In this document: positions 1 through 5,751 of the stretch, in pieces | Layout of the letters: each line of letters opens with the position of its first letter | How positions within the stretch are numbered: position 1 is the stretch's first letter | Assembly (NCBI GenBank): GCA_903893675.1 | Contig: CAITNA010000115.1 | Coordinates: 1 to 7,495, forward strand | DNA from: an uncultured Micrococcales bacterium | GTDB taxonomy: Bacteria > Actinomycetota > Actinomycetes > Actinomycetales > Microbacteriaceae | Reading direction: 5' to 3' | DNA: 7,495 nucleotides | Notes under the pieces: model-generated | Database searches by the model: none | What the model was told of the DNA's origin: nothing | What the model saw: the letters and a program-made list of their open reading frames with translations, nothing else | Translations under genes and position numbers: made by a program

Positions 1-761
1 CGACTTTGCTTTCGAACATGGGTGTAAACGCTGTCGATTTGGTGCCTGGCAAGTATTTCGACATCGAGGCCTTCACCTCGGCAGACACGGGCCTAGTCAA
101 GAAGTTCTGGGCAGACCATGGCATCGAGATTGTGGGTATGCAGTCTCTGCTCTTTGGCCTTGGAGACCCGTCAATCTTTGACGCTGATGGTTGCGATGTC
201 ATCGCAACTCGCATGGAGCGACTTTGCATTCTTGCTGAGCAGCTTGGCTCGAAGGTGTTGACCTTTGGCTCGCCAAAGAGCCGTGTGTTTGCACACCGAA
301 ATCGCGATACCTCACTCGCTCAAGCACATTCCCTTTTTGTTCGATTAGACGAAATGGCAGCGAACCACGGGGTGGTCATTTGCCTAGAGCCAAACCCGGT
401 CGACTACGGTTGTGAATTCCTGACCAGAACATCCGATGCCGACGCCTACGTCGCCGAGTTGGGCCTGGCCAACATCGCGCTTCAGCTCGACACCGGGGCC
501 GCGCTGATGAACGGCGAGTCAGCCGATGCGGTTGAAATCAAGGCCGCAGTTGGCCACCTGCACGTCAGCTCGCCGGGCCTTGGCGGCGTTCCCTCGGTTC
601 AGCCAGGTTTGCAGGAGAAAGCCCAGGACCTGCTGGCTCATTGGGGAAAGGTTGGGTCAACCTCGGGCCACGCCACGATCGAAATGCTGAACCCAAACCC
701 TCAAGAACCGCTGCTCGCAATTGTTCGGGCGGTAGATTTCCTGAAGACAAACCTGAGTTAG
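1..761 (+). CDS. Sugar phosphate isomerase/epimerase, TIM-barrel (5'-truncated by window edge)
   Basis: This is the 3' part of a xylose-isomerase-like TIM-barrel protein; about 251 residues are visible. The frame stays open to the left edge. A TTG at position 6 could be read as a start, but the sequence there already sits in the first helix/strand of the barrel (LLSNMGVNAVDLVPGKYF), so roughly 20 N-terminal residues probably lie outside the window. Counting from that TTG, the expected divalent-metal ligands of the family are present: Glu128 in CLEPNP, Asp162 in LQLDTG, His184/His186 in HLHVSSPG and Glu226 in ATIEML. The family interconverts ketose/aldose or epimeric sugars in the cytoplasm; the substrate cannot be told from sequence. 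It ends 6 nt before the SMR-type gene and probably shares its transcript with that gene and the glycosyltransferase. Its role is therefore likely sugar precursor supply for an envelope glycan, though a catabolic isomerase is possible. Confidence 0.85.
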   Translation, partial: TLLSNMGVNAVDLVPGKYFDIEAFTSADTGLVKKFWADHGIEIVGMQSLLFGLGDPSIFDADGCDVIATRMERLCILAEQLGSKVLTFGSPKSRVFAHRNRDTSLAQAHSLFVRLDEMAANHGVVICLEPNPVDYGCEFLTRTSDADAYVAELGLANIALQLDTGAALMNGESADAVEIKAAVGHLHVSSPGLGGVPSVQPGLQEKAQDLLAHWGKVGSTSGHATIEMLNPNPQEPLLAIVRAVDFLKTNLS

Positions 762-767
762 GAAGTC

Positions 768-1124
768 ATGGGATACCTCTTGATTGCGCTGGCCATTGCC
801 TGCAACTCGGCCGCCAGCGTGTTGATGAAACTGGTAGCAAACAACTCTGCTTCAGGTTCAATCGGTTCGTTCATCCTCAGCTTGATGAAGAGCTGGCAGG
901 CCTGGGTTGGGTTGCCACTCTATGGGCTCACCTTCGTGTTCTACATCGCGGCTCTAAAGTATCTGCCACTGAATGCCGTTCAACCCGCGATCACGGCAGG
1001 TGCGATTGCCATCGTTGCAATTGCCGCGAGTGTGCTCTTCGGTGAGGCTCTCGGAGTCGCAGGTGCTATCGGCCTTAGTCTGATTCTTGGTGGCGTGCTT
1101 GTTCTTGCCCTGGTGCGTGCATAG
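768..1124 (+). CDS. SMR/EamA-superfamily four-helix membrane protein, probable lipid-linked sugar flippase subunit
   Basis: The 118-residue protein has four predicted membrane helices (about 3-20, 44-64, 70-90 and 96-115), the size and layout of the small multidrug resistance family. Helix 1 aligns with EmrE through the LMK motif at residues 19-21. The membrane glutamate essential for proton/drug exchange (EmrE Glu14) is replaced by Asn13, which argues against drug efflux. ArnE/ArnF-type subunits, which move undecaprenyl-phosphate aminoarabinose, have the same fold and also lack that glutamate. The next gene is a DPM1-like glycosyltransferase, so flipping a polyprenyl-phosphate sugar is the best guess. 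Only one such gene is seen here, so it may act as a homodimer. The start is ATG 768, 6 nt after the isomerase stop, with AGGA at 760-763 as a close Shine-Dalgarno. The stop overlaps the next start by one base. The fold is well supported; the substrate is inference. Confidence 0.8.
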   Translation: MGYLLIALAIACNSAASVLMKLVANNSASGSIGSFILSLMKSWQAWVGLPLYGLTFVFYIAALKYLPLNAVQPAITAGAIAIVAIAASVLFGEALGVAGAIGLSLILGGVLVLALVRA

Positions 1125-1897
1125 TGGCCGACTGGGGAACTTATCGCATCGACGAAATCACGCGCAAAAAGCACGATGTTTTGGTGCTCGTGCCGACACT
1201 CAACGAGGGCAAGAGAATTCACAACACTCTTCGTGAAATTCAAAAGCTCAAGCTTGATATCGATGTTTGCGTGGTCGATGGCAACAGCACCGATGGCTCG
1301 ACCGAACTACCCGGACTGAAGAAACTAGGCGTAAGTGCTCTGGTGACCAAAACAAGCGCGGGCAAACTCAGCACGCAGCTGCTCTGCGGATTCGATTTCG
1401 CCCTAAGGCAGGGCTATGGCCAAGTCGTCACAATCGACGGCAATGAGAAAGATGACCCCGAGGCGATCCCACGAATCGTGAAAGCCTTGGATGATGGTGC
1501 CGACTTCGTGCAAGCCTCGCGCTTCTTGCCTGGTGGCCATCACGAGAACACACCACTCTCTCGATTGCTTGCCATTCGACTAATGCACGCTCCCGTGCTT
1601 TCGATGTTCTCTGGATTCCACTGGACCGACACAACGCAGGGATTCCGCGGCTATTCGCGCGCTCTGCTCGAGAGTCCGAAGCTTGACATCTTCCGCCCCG
1701 TATTTGTTCGCTACGAACTTCTTGCCTACTTCAGCTACCGCGCACCTAAGGCGGGGTTCAAATGCGCTGAAGTGCCTTCAATTAGGCGCTACAAAGAGGG
1801 CGAGATCGTGACAAAGATTTCACCTTGGACGGGCAATTCCGATTTGGTAAAAACCCTGTTCAAAACCGTTTTCGGTCAGTTCAACCCCAAGCGCTAA
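1124..1897 (+). CDS. Family 2 glycosyltransferase, dolichol/polyprenyl-phosphate sugar synthase-like
   Basis: This is a 257-residue GT-A fold glycosyltransferase resembling dolichyl-phosphate mannose synthase (DPM1). Motifs in order are: VPTLNE at 23-28 and VVDGNSTDGS at 50-59 (nucleotide binding); TIDGNEKDDP at 103-112, where DPM enzymes have the metal-binding Asp cluster; QASRF at 130-134; TDTTQGFRGYSRAL at 168-181 (acceptor-side loop); and a basic RRYKEGE near 221-227. No C-terminal membrane domain follows, so it is probably a peripheral cytoplasmic enzyme moving a sugar from a nucleotide donor to a polyprenyl phosphate. The GTG start at 1124 overlaps the SMR-type gene's TAG by one base (TAGTG) with no strong Shine-Dalgarno, so translation is probably coupled. 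The upstream flippase-like protein is a natural partner. The stop overlaps the convergent nucS stop. The family is secure; donor sugar and acceptor are unknown. Confidence 0.9.
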   Translation: MADWGTYRIDEITRKKHDVLVLVPTLNEGKRIHNTLREIQKLKLDIDVCVVDGNSTDGSTELPGLKKLGVSALVTKTSAGKLSTQLLCGFDFALRQGYGQVVTIDGNEKDDPEAIPRIVKALDDGADFVQASRFLPGGHHENTPLSRLLAIRLMHAPVLSMFSGFHWTDTTQGFRGYSRALLESPKLDIFRPVFVRYELLAYFSYRAPKAGFKCAEVPSIRRYKEGEIVTKISPWTGNSDLVKTLFKTVFGQFNPKR

Positions 1898-2589
1898 AAG
1901 AGTGTGTTGCCCTCAGGTGACCTTCCTTTGAGGTCGTCGTAATCGAGAACCAGGCACTCGATACCTCGGTCTTCTGCGAGGGTTCTAGCCTGCGGCTTAA
2001 TCTCCTGAGCTGCATAGACGCCGCGCACAGGAGCGAGCAGCGGGTCACGGTTGAGCAAATCGAGATAGCGAGTCAGTTGCTCGACCCCATCAATCTCACC
2101 TCGGCGCTTCAGCTCAACAGCAATGTGTCCATGGCCCGGCACCGAGAGCAAGATGTCAACCGGGCCGATGGCCGTGAAGTACTCTCGTCGAACAAGAATT
2201 GCCTCGGGATGCACGCGATGAACCTGCTCGGCAAGAAGTTCCTGCAGGTTCGCCTCAACCCCATCTTTTAGAAGGCCAGGCTCTTCGCCTAAGTCGTGAT
2301 TCACGTCGCTGAAGATTTTGTAAATCGAGATGAGCAGCTTGTCACCAGTCTTGCCTTGCTCGACTTGCCAAGCATCGACAACGCCCAAATCCGAGGCTGC
2401 TTCATCGGCGGCGATAGTTGTGATGCTGCAAGGCGGGTTCATCCAGTTCAGGGGTTTGTACGATCCGCTGTCGCTGTGAACGAGGATCGAGCCATCACCC
2501 TTGAGCATTAGCAAACGTGTTGCCCGTGGCAGGTGCGCCGACAGGCGGCCGGTGTAGTCGACCGTGCAGTCGGCAATTACTAGACGCAT
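1894..2589 (-). CDS. nucS: Mismatch-specific endonuclease NucS (EndoMS)
   Basis: This 231-residue protein closely matches mycobacterial NucS as I recall it, from the N-terminal MRLVIADCTVDYTGRL, through YKPLNWMNPP at 44-53 with the Trp49 of the DNA/mismatch-binding half, to the RecB-like nuclease half. The catalytic residues are Asp145 (GPVDILL), Glu159 and Lys161 (AVELKRRG), followed by GEIDGVEQLTRYLDLLNRD at 164-182 with Gln171 and Tyr175. The C-terminal GNTLF resembles the family's sliding-clamp-binding tail. NucS cuts both strands at mismatches and provides mismatch repair in actinobacteria and archaea that lack MutS/MutL. Length and all motifs are intact. The ATG overlaps the stop of the upstream membrane-protein gene (TAATG), so the two are co-transcribed and probably translationally coupled. 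The 3' end overlaps the convergent glycosyltransferase by a few bases. Confidence 0.97.
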   Translation of the reverse strand: MRLVIADCTVDYTGRLSAHLPRATRLLMLKGDGSILVHSDSGSYKPLNWMNPPCSITTIAADEAASDLGVVDAWQVEQGKTGDKLLISIYKIFSDVNHDLGEEPGLLKDGVEANLQELLAEQVHRVHPEAILVRREYFTAIGPVDILLSVPGHGHIAVELKRRGEIDGVEQLTRYLDLLNRDPLLAPVRGVYAAQEIKPQARTLAEDRGIECLVLDYDDLKGRSPEGNTLF

Positions 2590-3089
2590 TACTTCTTGGC
2601 TGCCGGATTCTTTGTTGCCGGTTTCTTGCCAAGCACATGACCTTCAACGCGAGCTAGGTCATTGATCAGTTTGTCGAGAATGGCGTCCTGTGACTCGAGG
2701 TGCTTCTGGATCTGCTTGGCCTCTTCAAGAATCGCAGTTGCATCGTCATAGGTAGCAATTGCACGCTTCTCGGCTTCATTGGCTTGGATGTTCTGCCCCA
2801 CGATAATCACCGGCAAGAGCACCAGCTGCAAGAAGGTTTGAGCCACCCAAGAGACGATCACAATGAGGTTGCCACTGCTCAGGGCTGCAGGCAGTGAAAC
2901 CAGGGTCAACGCGAAAAACACATATGCGGCCCACATGGTTCCAACTCGCTTTGTGATGCCCAGGCCAATGCGGTCATTCACGCCGAGCGAAGTGCCCTCG
3001 CTAGCCTGCTTTGCCTTGAATTTTGCACCTGGATGCGTCTGGTGGCGCGTGGTTGCGTGTGGATGCTGGTTGTATTCGAACTTCGCCAT
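2589..3089 (-). CDS. Two-helix DUF1003-like membrane protein with coiled-coil tail
   Basis: The function of this 166-residue protein is unknown. It has a His-rich polar N-terminus (His9, 11, 16 and 19), then a conserved-looking GVNDRIGLGITKRVGTMW at 36-53. Two membrane helices follow (about 53-70 and 76-97), ending in a VIIVGQNIQANEAEKRA turn at 95-110. Next come an amphipathic, probably coiled-coil helix (about 104-150) and a basic KKPATKNPAAKK end. The two-helix hairpin followed by a QN-Q-coiled coil is the layout of DUF1003 membrane proteins; I call the match from pattern, not a search. Both termini are probably cytoplasmic. The stop shares one base with the nucS start, so it heads a two-gene unit with a mismatch-repair nuclease, an unexplained pairing. 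No good Shine-Dalgarno precedes the ATG, which fits leaderless translation. Confidence 0.75.
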   Translation of the reverse strand: MAKFEYNQHPHATTRHQTHPGAKFKAKQASEGTSLGVNDRIGLGITKRVGTMWAAYVFFALTLVSLPAALSSGNLIVIVSWVAQTFLQLVLLPVIIVGQNIQANEAEKRAIATYDDATAILEEAKQIQKHLESQDAILDKLINDLARVEGHVLGKKPATKNPAAKK

Positions 3090-3095
3090 GCCAAA

Positions 3096-3101
3096 AGTCT
3101 A
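3096..3101 (-). promoter_or_regulatory. Possible -10 element for a leaderless membrane-protein/nucS transcript
   Basis: On the minus strand TAGACT ends 6 nt before the ATG at 3089. It fits the TANNNT pattern, and the spacing would place the transcription start at or next to the A of the ATG. The lack of a Shine-Dalgarno and the terminator just upstream (3115-3142) fit a short leaderless promoter. No convincing -35 is visible. Confidence 0.3.
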
Positions 3102-3114
3102 TGGCGGGAATGGG

Positions 3115-3142
3115 AAAACCCCCGAGGCCTAAGCCTCGGGGG
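3115..3142 (-). terminator. Rho-independent terminator of the surface-protein gene
   Basis: A perfect 10-bp GC-rich stem (CCCCCGAGGC at 3119-3128 paired with GCCTCGGGGG at 3133-3142) encloses a 4-nt loop. Read on the minus strand it is followed by TTTT (complement of 3115-3118). It begins 21 nt after the surface-protein stop codon and separates that highly expressed gene from the membrane-protein/nucS unit. The + side has no T-tract, so it acts in one direction. Confidence 0.9.
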
Positions 3143-3163
3143 TCTCCGGTTGAACTAAGAAAC

Positions 3164-5554
3164 TTAGTTGGTCTTTACCTTCTCAGTGAAGACGATTCCG
3201 CCCGAGATACGAACGGTTACGGTGTGGTAACCCTTCTTGGCCTGGGTGAATGCAAGCTCGCCCGAGTTGTCGCTAGCGACAACCTGGCTGTACTTGCGCA
3301 CGCCGTCAATGGTGATGGTAAGGGTCTTGCCCTTAGCGAACGAGTAGTCAACGAACACGCGGTGTCCGCCAGCAACTACGTCAGCGTCAGTCAAACCGAA
3401 CTCAACCGACTTCGCGACGGTTACGTCGGTAGCCAAGTCGAGAACTGCGTTGATGTACGAGGTGCCGAGGTCGGCTCCACCGGTGATCAACTTAGCGGTG
3501 AACTGACCCTTGGCGTTTGTTGCAACTACACCAGTGGTCGAGAGGTAACCCGCACCAGTCGACGAGATGGTCAAGTGACCGTCGTCTGAACCAGAGGTAG
3601 CTACCTGCTTAGCGTTGCCATGTACGTCGGTAACGGTGAATACAACGTCCATTGCCTGACCAGCCTGTGCGTTTGCAGGAACGTTGATCGAAACCAACGC
3701 TGCAGCTGCAGCCGAGTAGGTGATTGCAGAGGTGTTGCTTGCAGCACCGTCAACAGTAGTAACAACGTTCTGGACGCCAGCGGTGAAGCTGTATACCTTC
3801 ACGGTTACATCTGCACCGTTGTCAATGAAGCTGACGCTGTCGGTGTAGATCTTGCTGTTGAGCTCGAAGCCCAGGCCAGTTCCAGCCAACTTGATCGACG
3901 AACCAGCTACAGCCGAACGAACAGTCAGGCTTACAGGTGCGTTGCCGCCAGCCTTGTATGCCGAGTCGGTCGATACAACACCGGTTGCAGTTGCTGCAGG
4001 GGTGGTGATGTATGCGCCAGCTGCGCTCGAGTTGTTGATGGTTACAGTGTTGTCAGCCGAGCCGTTTACGTTCGTCCAGTTGCCGTCAGTTCCCTGAACC
4101 TGGAGACGAACCGAAGCAGTGTCGGTCGAACCAGTCGAGGTTGCTGGGTCAGCGTAGGCGATCGATGCAGCGCCAGCGGTAACAGTGTTGTAGGTAACTA
4201 CGTTGTCGAAGCCAGTACCCGAGAGGGTTGCAACGAGGCGGTAAGAACCGGTAGGAGCAACACTGAACTGGTCAGCTACCTTGTAGCCAACAGTGGTGGT
4301 TGCTGCGTGAGCTGCCTTGCGGTAGGTCGATGCGAGCGCGTCGGTGGTGGTTACCGAGTATGCAGCGCTTGCTTCTACAACCTGAATGCTGTTGCTGAAG
4401 TTCTGAGCTGCGAACGATACGGTAACGGTTTCGTTAGCTGCGTAACCAACTGGGGTGATGGTCAGCGATGCAAGACCTTTAGCGTCGCTGGTAAGAGCGA
4501 AGCTTGCCGAGCTCAGGGTGTGAGTCGAGTCTGCACCGGTGTAGTTCACACCGTTGATGGTTAGGTAGCGGGTGGTGCTCTGCGAGCCCGAAGCGCTTAC
4601 GGTAGCGGTCACCGAAACGCCTGCCTTAGCAGCAGGAGTCGAAGCGGTGTCCTGTACGAGCTGAGCAACAGTGAACGCCTTGTTGGTGCGAGCGTAGTTG
4701 GTGTTGCCAGTCTTTACTGCGTCTGCACCAGTGGTCAAAGTTGCACCCGAAGTTGCAAGAGCAATGATCGACTTAGCGACAGCAGCAGCTGAGGTTGCAG
4801 CAGTGCCGTACAGGGTGTTGCCGTAAGTTGCACCTGCGGTGAAGGTTGCGCTAGCTGCAAGAGCCGAAACGGTGTCTGAGTAGACGCCGTTGGTTGCAGT
4901 TACGCCACCCGAGGTACCGCCGCTGAATGCAACTTCGAAACCATCGGTGCTTGCAGCGGTTGCAGCAGCAGCAAGCTGCTCAACGTTCAAGTCGCCCCAG
5001 TTAGCGGTTGCCTTAACAGTGGTGTCACCCTGGTTAGGTGCGGTGATCGTTACTACAGGAACAACATCAGCAGCCTTCTTGAAGGTGATGGTGCGTGCCT
5101 GTGAGTACTCGCCAGCATCAAGAACGCTGTTCGAGTTCGAGTCGATGAACGCGGTAACGGTGGTCGAATAGGTTGCAGCAGCAGCAACAACGCCCGAAGC
5201 CAGCTTCAACTGGAGGGTGTTCTCTGCGGTTGCTGAACCATTTCCACCAATTACGGCAGAAGTTCCGGTCGAAGCGGTGAATCCGCTGTCTCCGCGAACC
5301 TTGTAAGTGACGTCACCTGCAGCAGTCTCAGCGATCTGGTACTTGAGCTGAGTGATGTTGCCTGCAACCTGGCCAGGAGCCAAGCTAGCAGTCAACGAGT
5401 AGGTGGCGGCAAGCAAAGTGTTGTACGAAGTACCAGTGCTTGGGGCGAAGACTACCTCGCCAGCTGCCTGGGCCGGAGCACCAGTTAGAGCAGCTGAAGC
5501 AAGAGCAACCAATGCACCAAACGCCAGGCTCTTGCGAGACAAGTTGTTTGACAT
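3164..5554 (-). CDS. Large secreted surface protein, S-layer-like, Ala/Thr/Ser/Val-rich
   Basis: This 796-residue exported protein has a Sec signal peptide: MSNNLSRKS with Arg6/Lys7, a hydrophobic core to about residue 25, and likely cleavage after AQA (28-30). I chose ATG 5554 because AAAGGA lies just upstream with good spacing; an ORF start 18 codons earlier would bury the signal peptide. The mature part is rich in Ala, Thr, Ser, Val and Gly, contains no cysteine, and reads as a string of beta-sandwich domains. One at about 620-710 resembles Ig-like/invasin domains (VTDVHGNAKQV, then TNAKGQFTAKL). Residues 138-149 (Asp138, Asn140, Asn142, Asp146, Glu149) form an EF-hand/dockerin-like calcium loop. 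A basic beta-rich C-terminal module (about 728-796) has no LPXTG or membrane tail, so attachment would be non-covalent. Codon choice is strongly restricted (GCT/GCA, GTT, AAC, GGT), as in highly expressed genes. The S-layer role is inference; an adhesin is the alternative. Confidence 0.82.
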   Translation of the reverse strand: MSNNLSRKSLAFGALVALASAALTGAPAQAAGEVVFAPSTGTSYNTLLAATYSLTASLAPGQVAGNITQLKYQIAETAAGDVTYKVRGDSGFTASTGTSAVIGGNGSATAENTLQLKLASGVVAAAATYSTTVTAFIDSNSNSVLDAGEYSQARTITFKKAADVVPVVTITAPNQGDTTVKATANWGDLNVEQLAAAATAASTDGFEVAFSGGTSGGVTATNGVYSDTVSALAASATFTAGATYGNTLYGTAATSAAAVAKSIIALATSGATLTTGADAVKTGNTNYARTNKAFTVAQLVQDTASTPAAKAGVSVTATVSASGSQSTTRYLTINGVNYTGADSTHTLSSASFALTSDAKGLASLTITPVGYAANETVTVSFAAQNFSNSIQVVEASAAYSVTTTDALASTYRKAAHAATTTVGYKVADQFSVAPTGSYRLVATLSGTGFDNVVTYNTVTAGAASIAYADPATSTGSTDTASVRLQVQGTDGNWTNVNGSADNTVTINNSSAAGAYITTPAATATGVVSTDSAYKAGGNAPVSLTVRSAVAGSSIKLAGTGLGFELNSKIYTDSVSFIDNGADVTVKVYSFTAGVQNVVTTVDGAASNTSAITYSAAAAALVSINVPANAQAGQAMDVVFTVTDVHGNAKQVATSGSDDGHLTISSTGAGYLSTTGVVATNAKGQFTAKLITGGADLGTSYINAVLDLATDVTVAKSVEFGLTDADVVAGGHRVFVDYSFAKGKTLTITIDGVRKYSQVVASDNSGELAFTQAKKGYHTVTVRISGGIVFTEKVKTN

Positions 5555-5558
5555 GATT

Positions 5559-5564
5559 TCCTTT
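5559..5564 (-). promoter_or_regulatory. Strong ribosome binding site setting the surface-protein start
   Basis: On the minus strand AAAGGA, followed by AATC, immediately precedes the ATG at 5554. It fixes the start at the MSNNLS methionine rather than the upstream in-frame candidate at 5608, which has no comparable site and would put a polar stretch before the signal peptide. Confidence 0.85.
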
Positions 5565-5569
5565 GTTTT

Positions 5570-5648
5570 CTTGGTTTGTCCGCTAGATCCCAATGATTTA
5601 GCGGGCACAAGCTCTTAGATTCTACCAACCAAGCAGGCCGAAACCAAG
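5570..5648 (-). promoter_or_regulatory. Structured 5' leader of the surface-protein mRNA
   Basis: The leader contains two nested inverted repeats. CTTGGTTT near its 5' end (5648-5641 on the minus strand) is perfectly complementary to AAACCAAG (5577-5570), ending 5 nt before the Shine-Dalgarno. Between them CGCTA/TAGCG (5581-5585 with 5599-5603) forms a local hairpin with three more inner pairs across one mismatch. If transcription starts near 5655, as the shared promoter element predicts, the long-range helix would close almost the whole leader and leave the ribosome site open. That layout is typical of stabilising 5' structures on abundant mRNAs. The folding is inferred from complementarity only. 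Confidence 0.5.
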
Positions 5649-5650
5649 GG

Positions 5651-5656
5651 CTTATA
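5651..5656 (-). promoter_or_regulatory. Alternative -10-like hexamer upstream of the surface-protein gene
   Basis: Minus-strand TATAAG matches the housekeeping -10 TATAAT at five of six positions, but no recognisable -35 lies 16-18 nt upstream. It could serve a housekeeping sigma factor, or simply lie at the transcription start predicted from the ECF-like element at 5666-5691. The sigma gene's upstream region has TATCTG at the same distance from its copy of the element. Confidence 0.3.
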
Positions 5657-5665
5657 CCTTTAGTA

Positions 5666-5691
5666 ACGGGGTTTCAGACGGTTTATTACGG
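5666..5691 (-). promoter_or_regulatory. Bipartite element CCGTAATAAA-N10-CCCCGT, copy 1 (surface-protein gene)
   Basis: On the coding strand CCGTAATAAA (5691-5682) and CCCCGT (5671-5666) are separated by 10 nt. The same two blocks with the same gap occur upstream of the membrane-anchored sigma gene. Read as an ECF promoter, -35 is CCGTAA, the spacer is 17 nt and -10 is CGTTAC, giving a start near 5655 and a leader of about 100 nt. It could instead be an operator for a separate DNA-binding protein. Confidence 0.65.
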
Positions 5692-5695
5692 TCTT

Positions 5696-5723
5696 GGCCA
5701 AACTTTTTTCGAGTTTTTTGGCC
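5696..5723. repeat. Inverted repeat GGCCAAA/TTTGGCC upstream of the surface-protein promoter
   Basis: The 7-bp arms at 5696-5702 and 5717-5723 enclose a core of T6-CGAG-T6 character. The repeat ends 5 nt upstream of the bipartite element. It is not a convincing terminator for the sigma gene because no T-tract follows on the minus strand. A binding site for a dimeric regulator or an architectural element is more likely. Confidence 0.5.
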
Positions 5724-5739
5724 GGTTTTGGGAGCTTTT
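5704..5739. other. Four helically phased A/T-tracts (predicted bent DNA)
   Basis: T-tracts on the + strand lie at 5704-5709, 5714-5719, 5726-5729 and 5736-5739. Their centres are 10, 11 and 10 bp apart, matching the helical repeat. Phased A-tracts of this kind bend DNA, and upstream of a promoter they can act as UP-element-like or architectural activators. They sit just upstream of the bipartite element and occupy most of the gap between the sigma stop and the promoter. Confidence 0.5.
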
Positions 5740-5751
5740 AAGCCGCCCTGC

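Noticed and set aside
6..8. TTG at position 6 as the true start of the sugar isomerase
   Set aside because: The barrel family normally has about 20 more residues before this point and the frame is open to the window edge, so truncation is more likely.
641..1045. A 134-codon + strand frame spanning the isomerase end and the SMR gene
   Set aside because: It overlaps two well-supported genes in another frame, and its translation is a Cys/Arg-rich out-of-frame product.
768..1124. SMR gene as a multidrug efflux pump
   Set aside because: The essential membrane glutamate of drug-exporting SMR proteins is replaced by Asn13, and the gene is coupled to a glycosyltransferase.
3852..4097. Other + strand open frames inside the surface-protein gene (also 4890-5171 and 5403-5618)
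   Set aside because: These are frame shadows of the Ala/Val/Thr-rich codons; no credible start context or domain is present.
3620..4564. A 314-codon + strand open frame opposite the surface-protein gene
   Set aside because: It is antisense to a clearly real secreted protein. Its Cys/Arg/Ser-rich translation has no recognisable domain, and its length is explained by the restricted codon use of the opposite strand.
5555..5608. An 18-codon N-terminal extension of the surface protein (start at 5608)
   Set aside because: It would put a polar, charged stretch before a good signal peptide. The strong Shine-Dalgarno at 5559-5564 belongs to the ATG at 5554.
5696..5723. GGCCAAA/TTTGGCC inverted repeat as the sigma gene's terminator
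   Set aside because: The stem is AT-rich inside and is followed on the minus strand by AAGACC rather than a T-tract.
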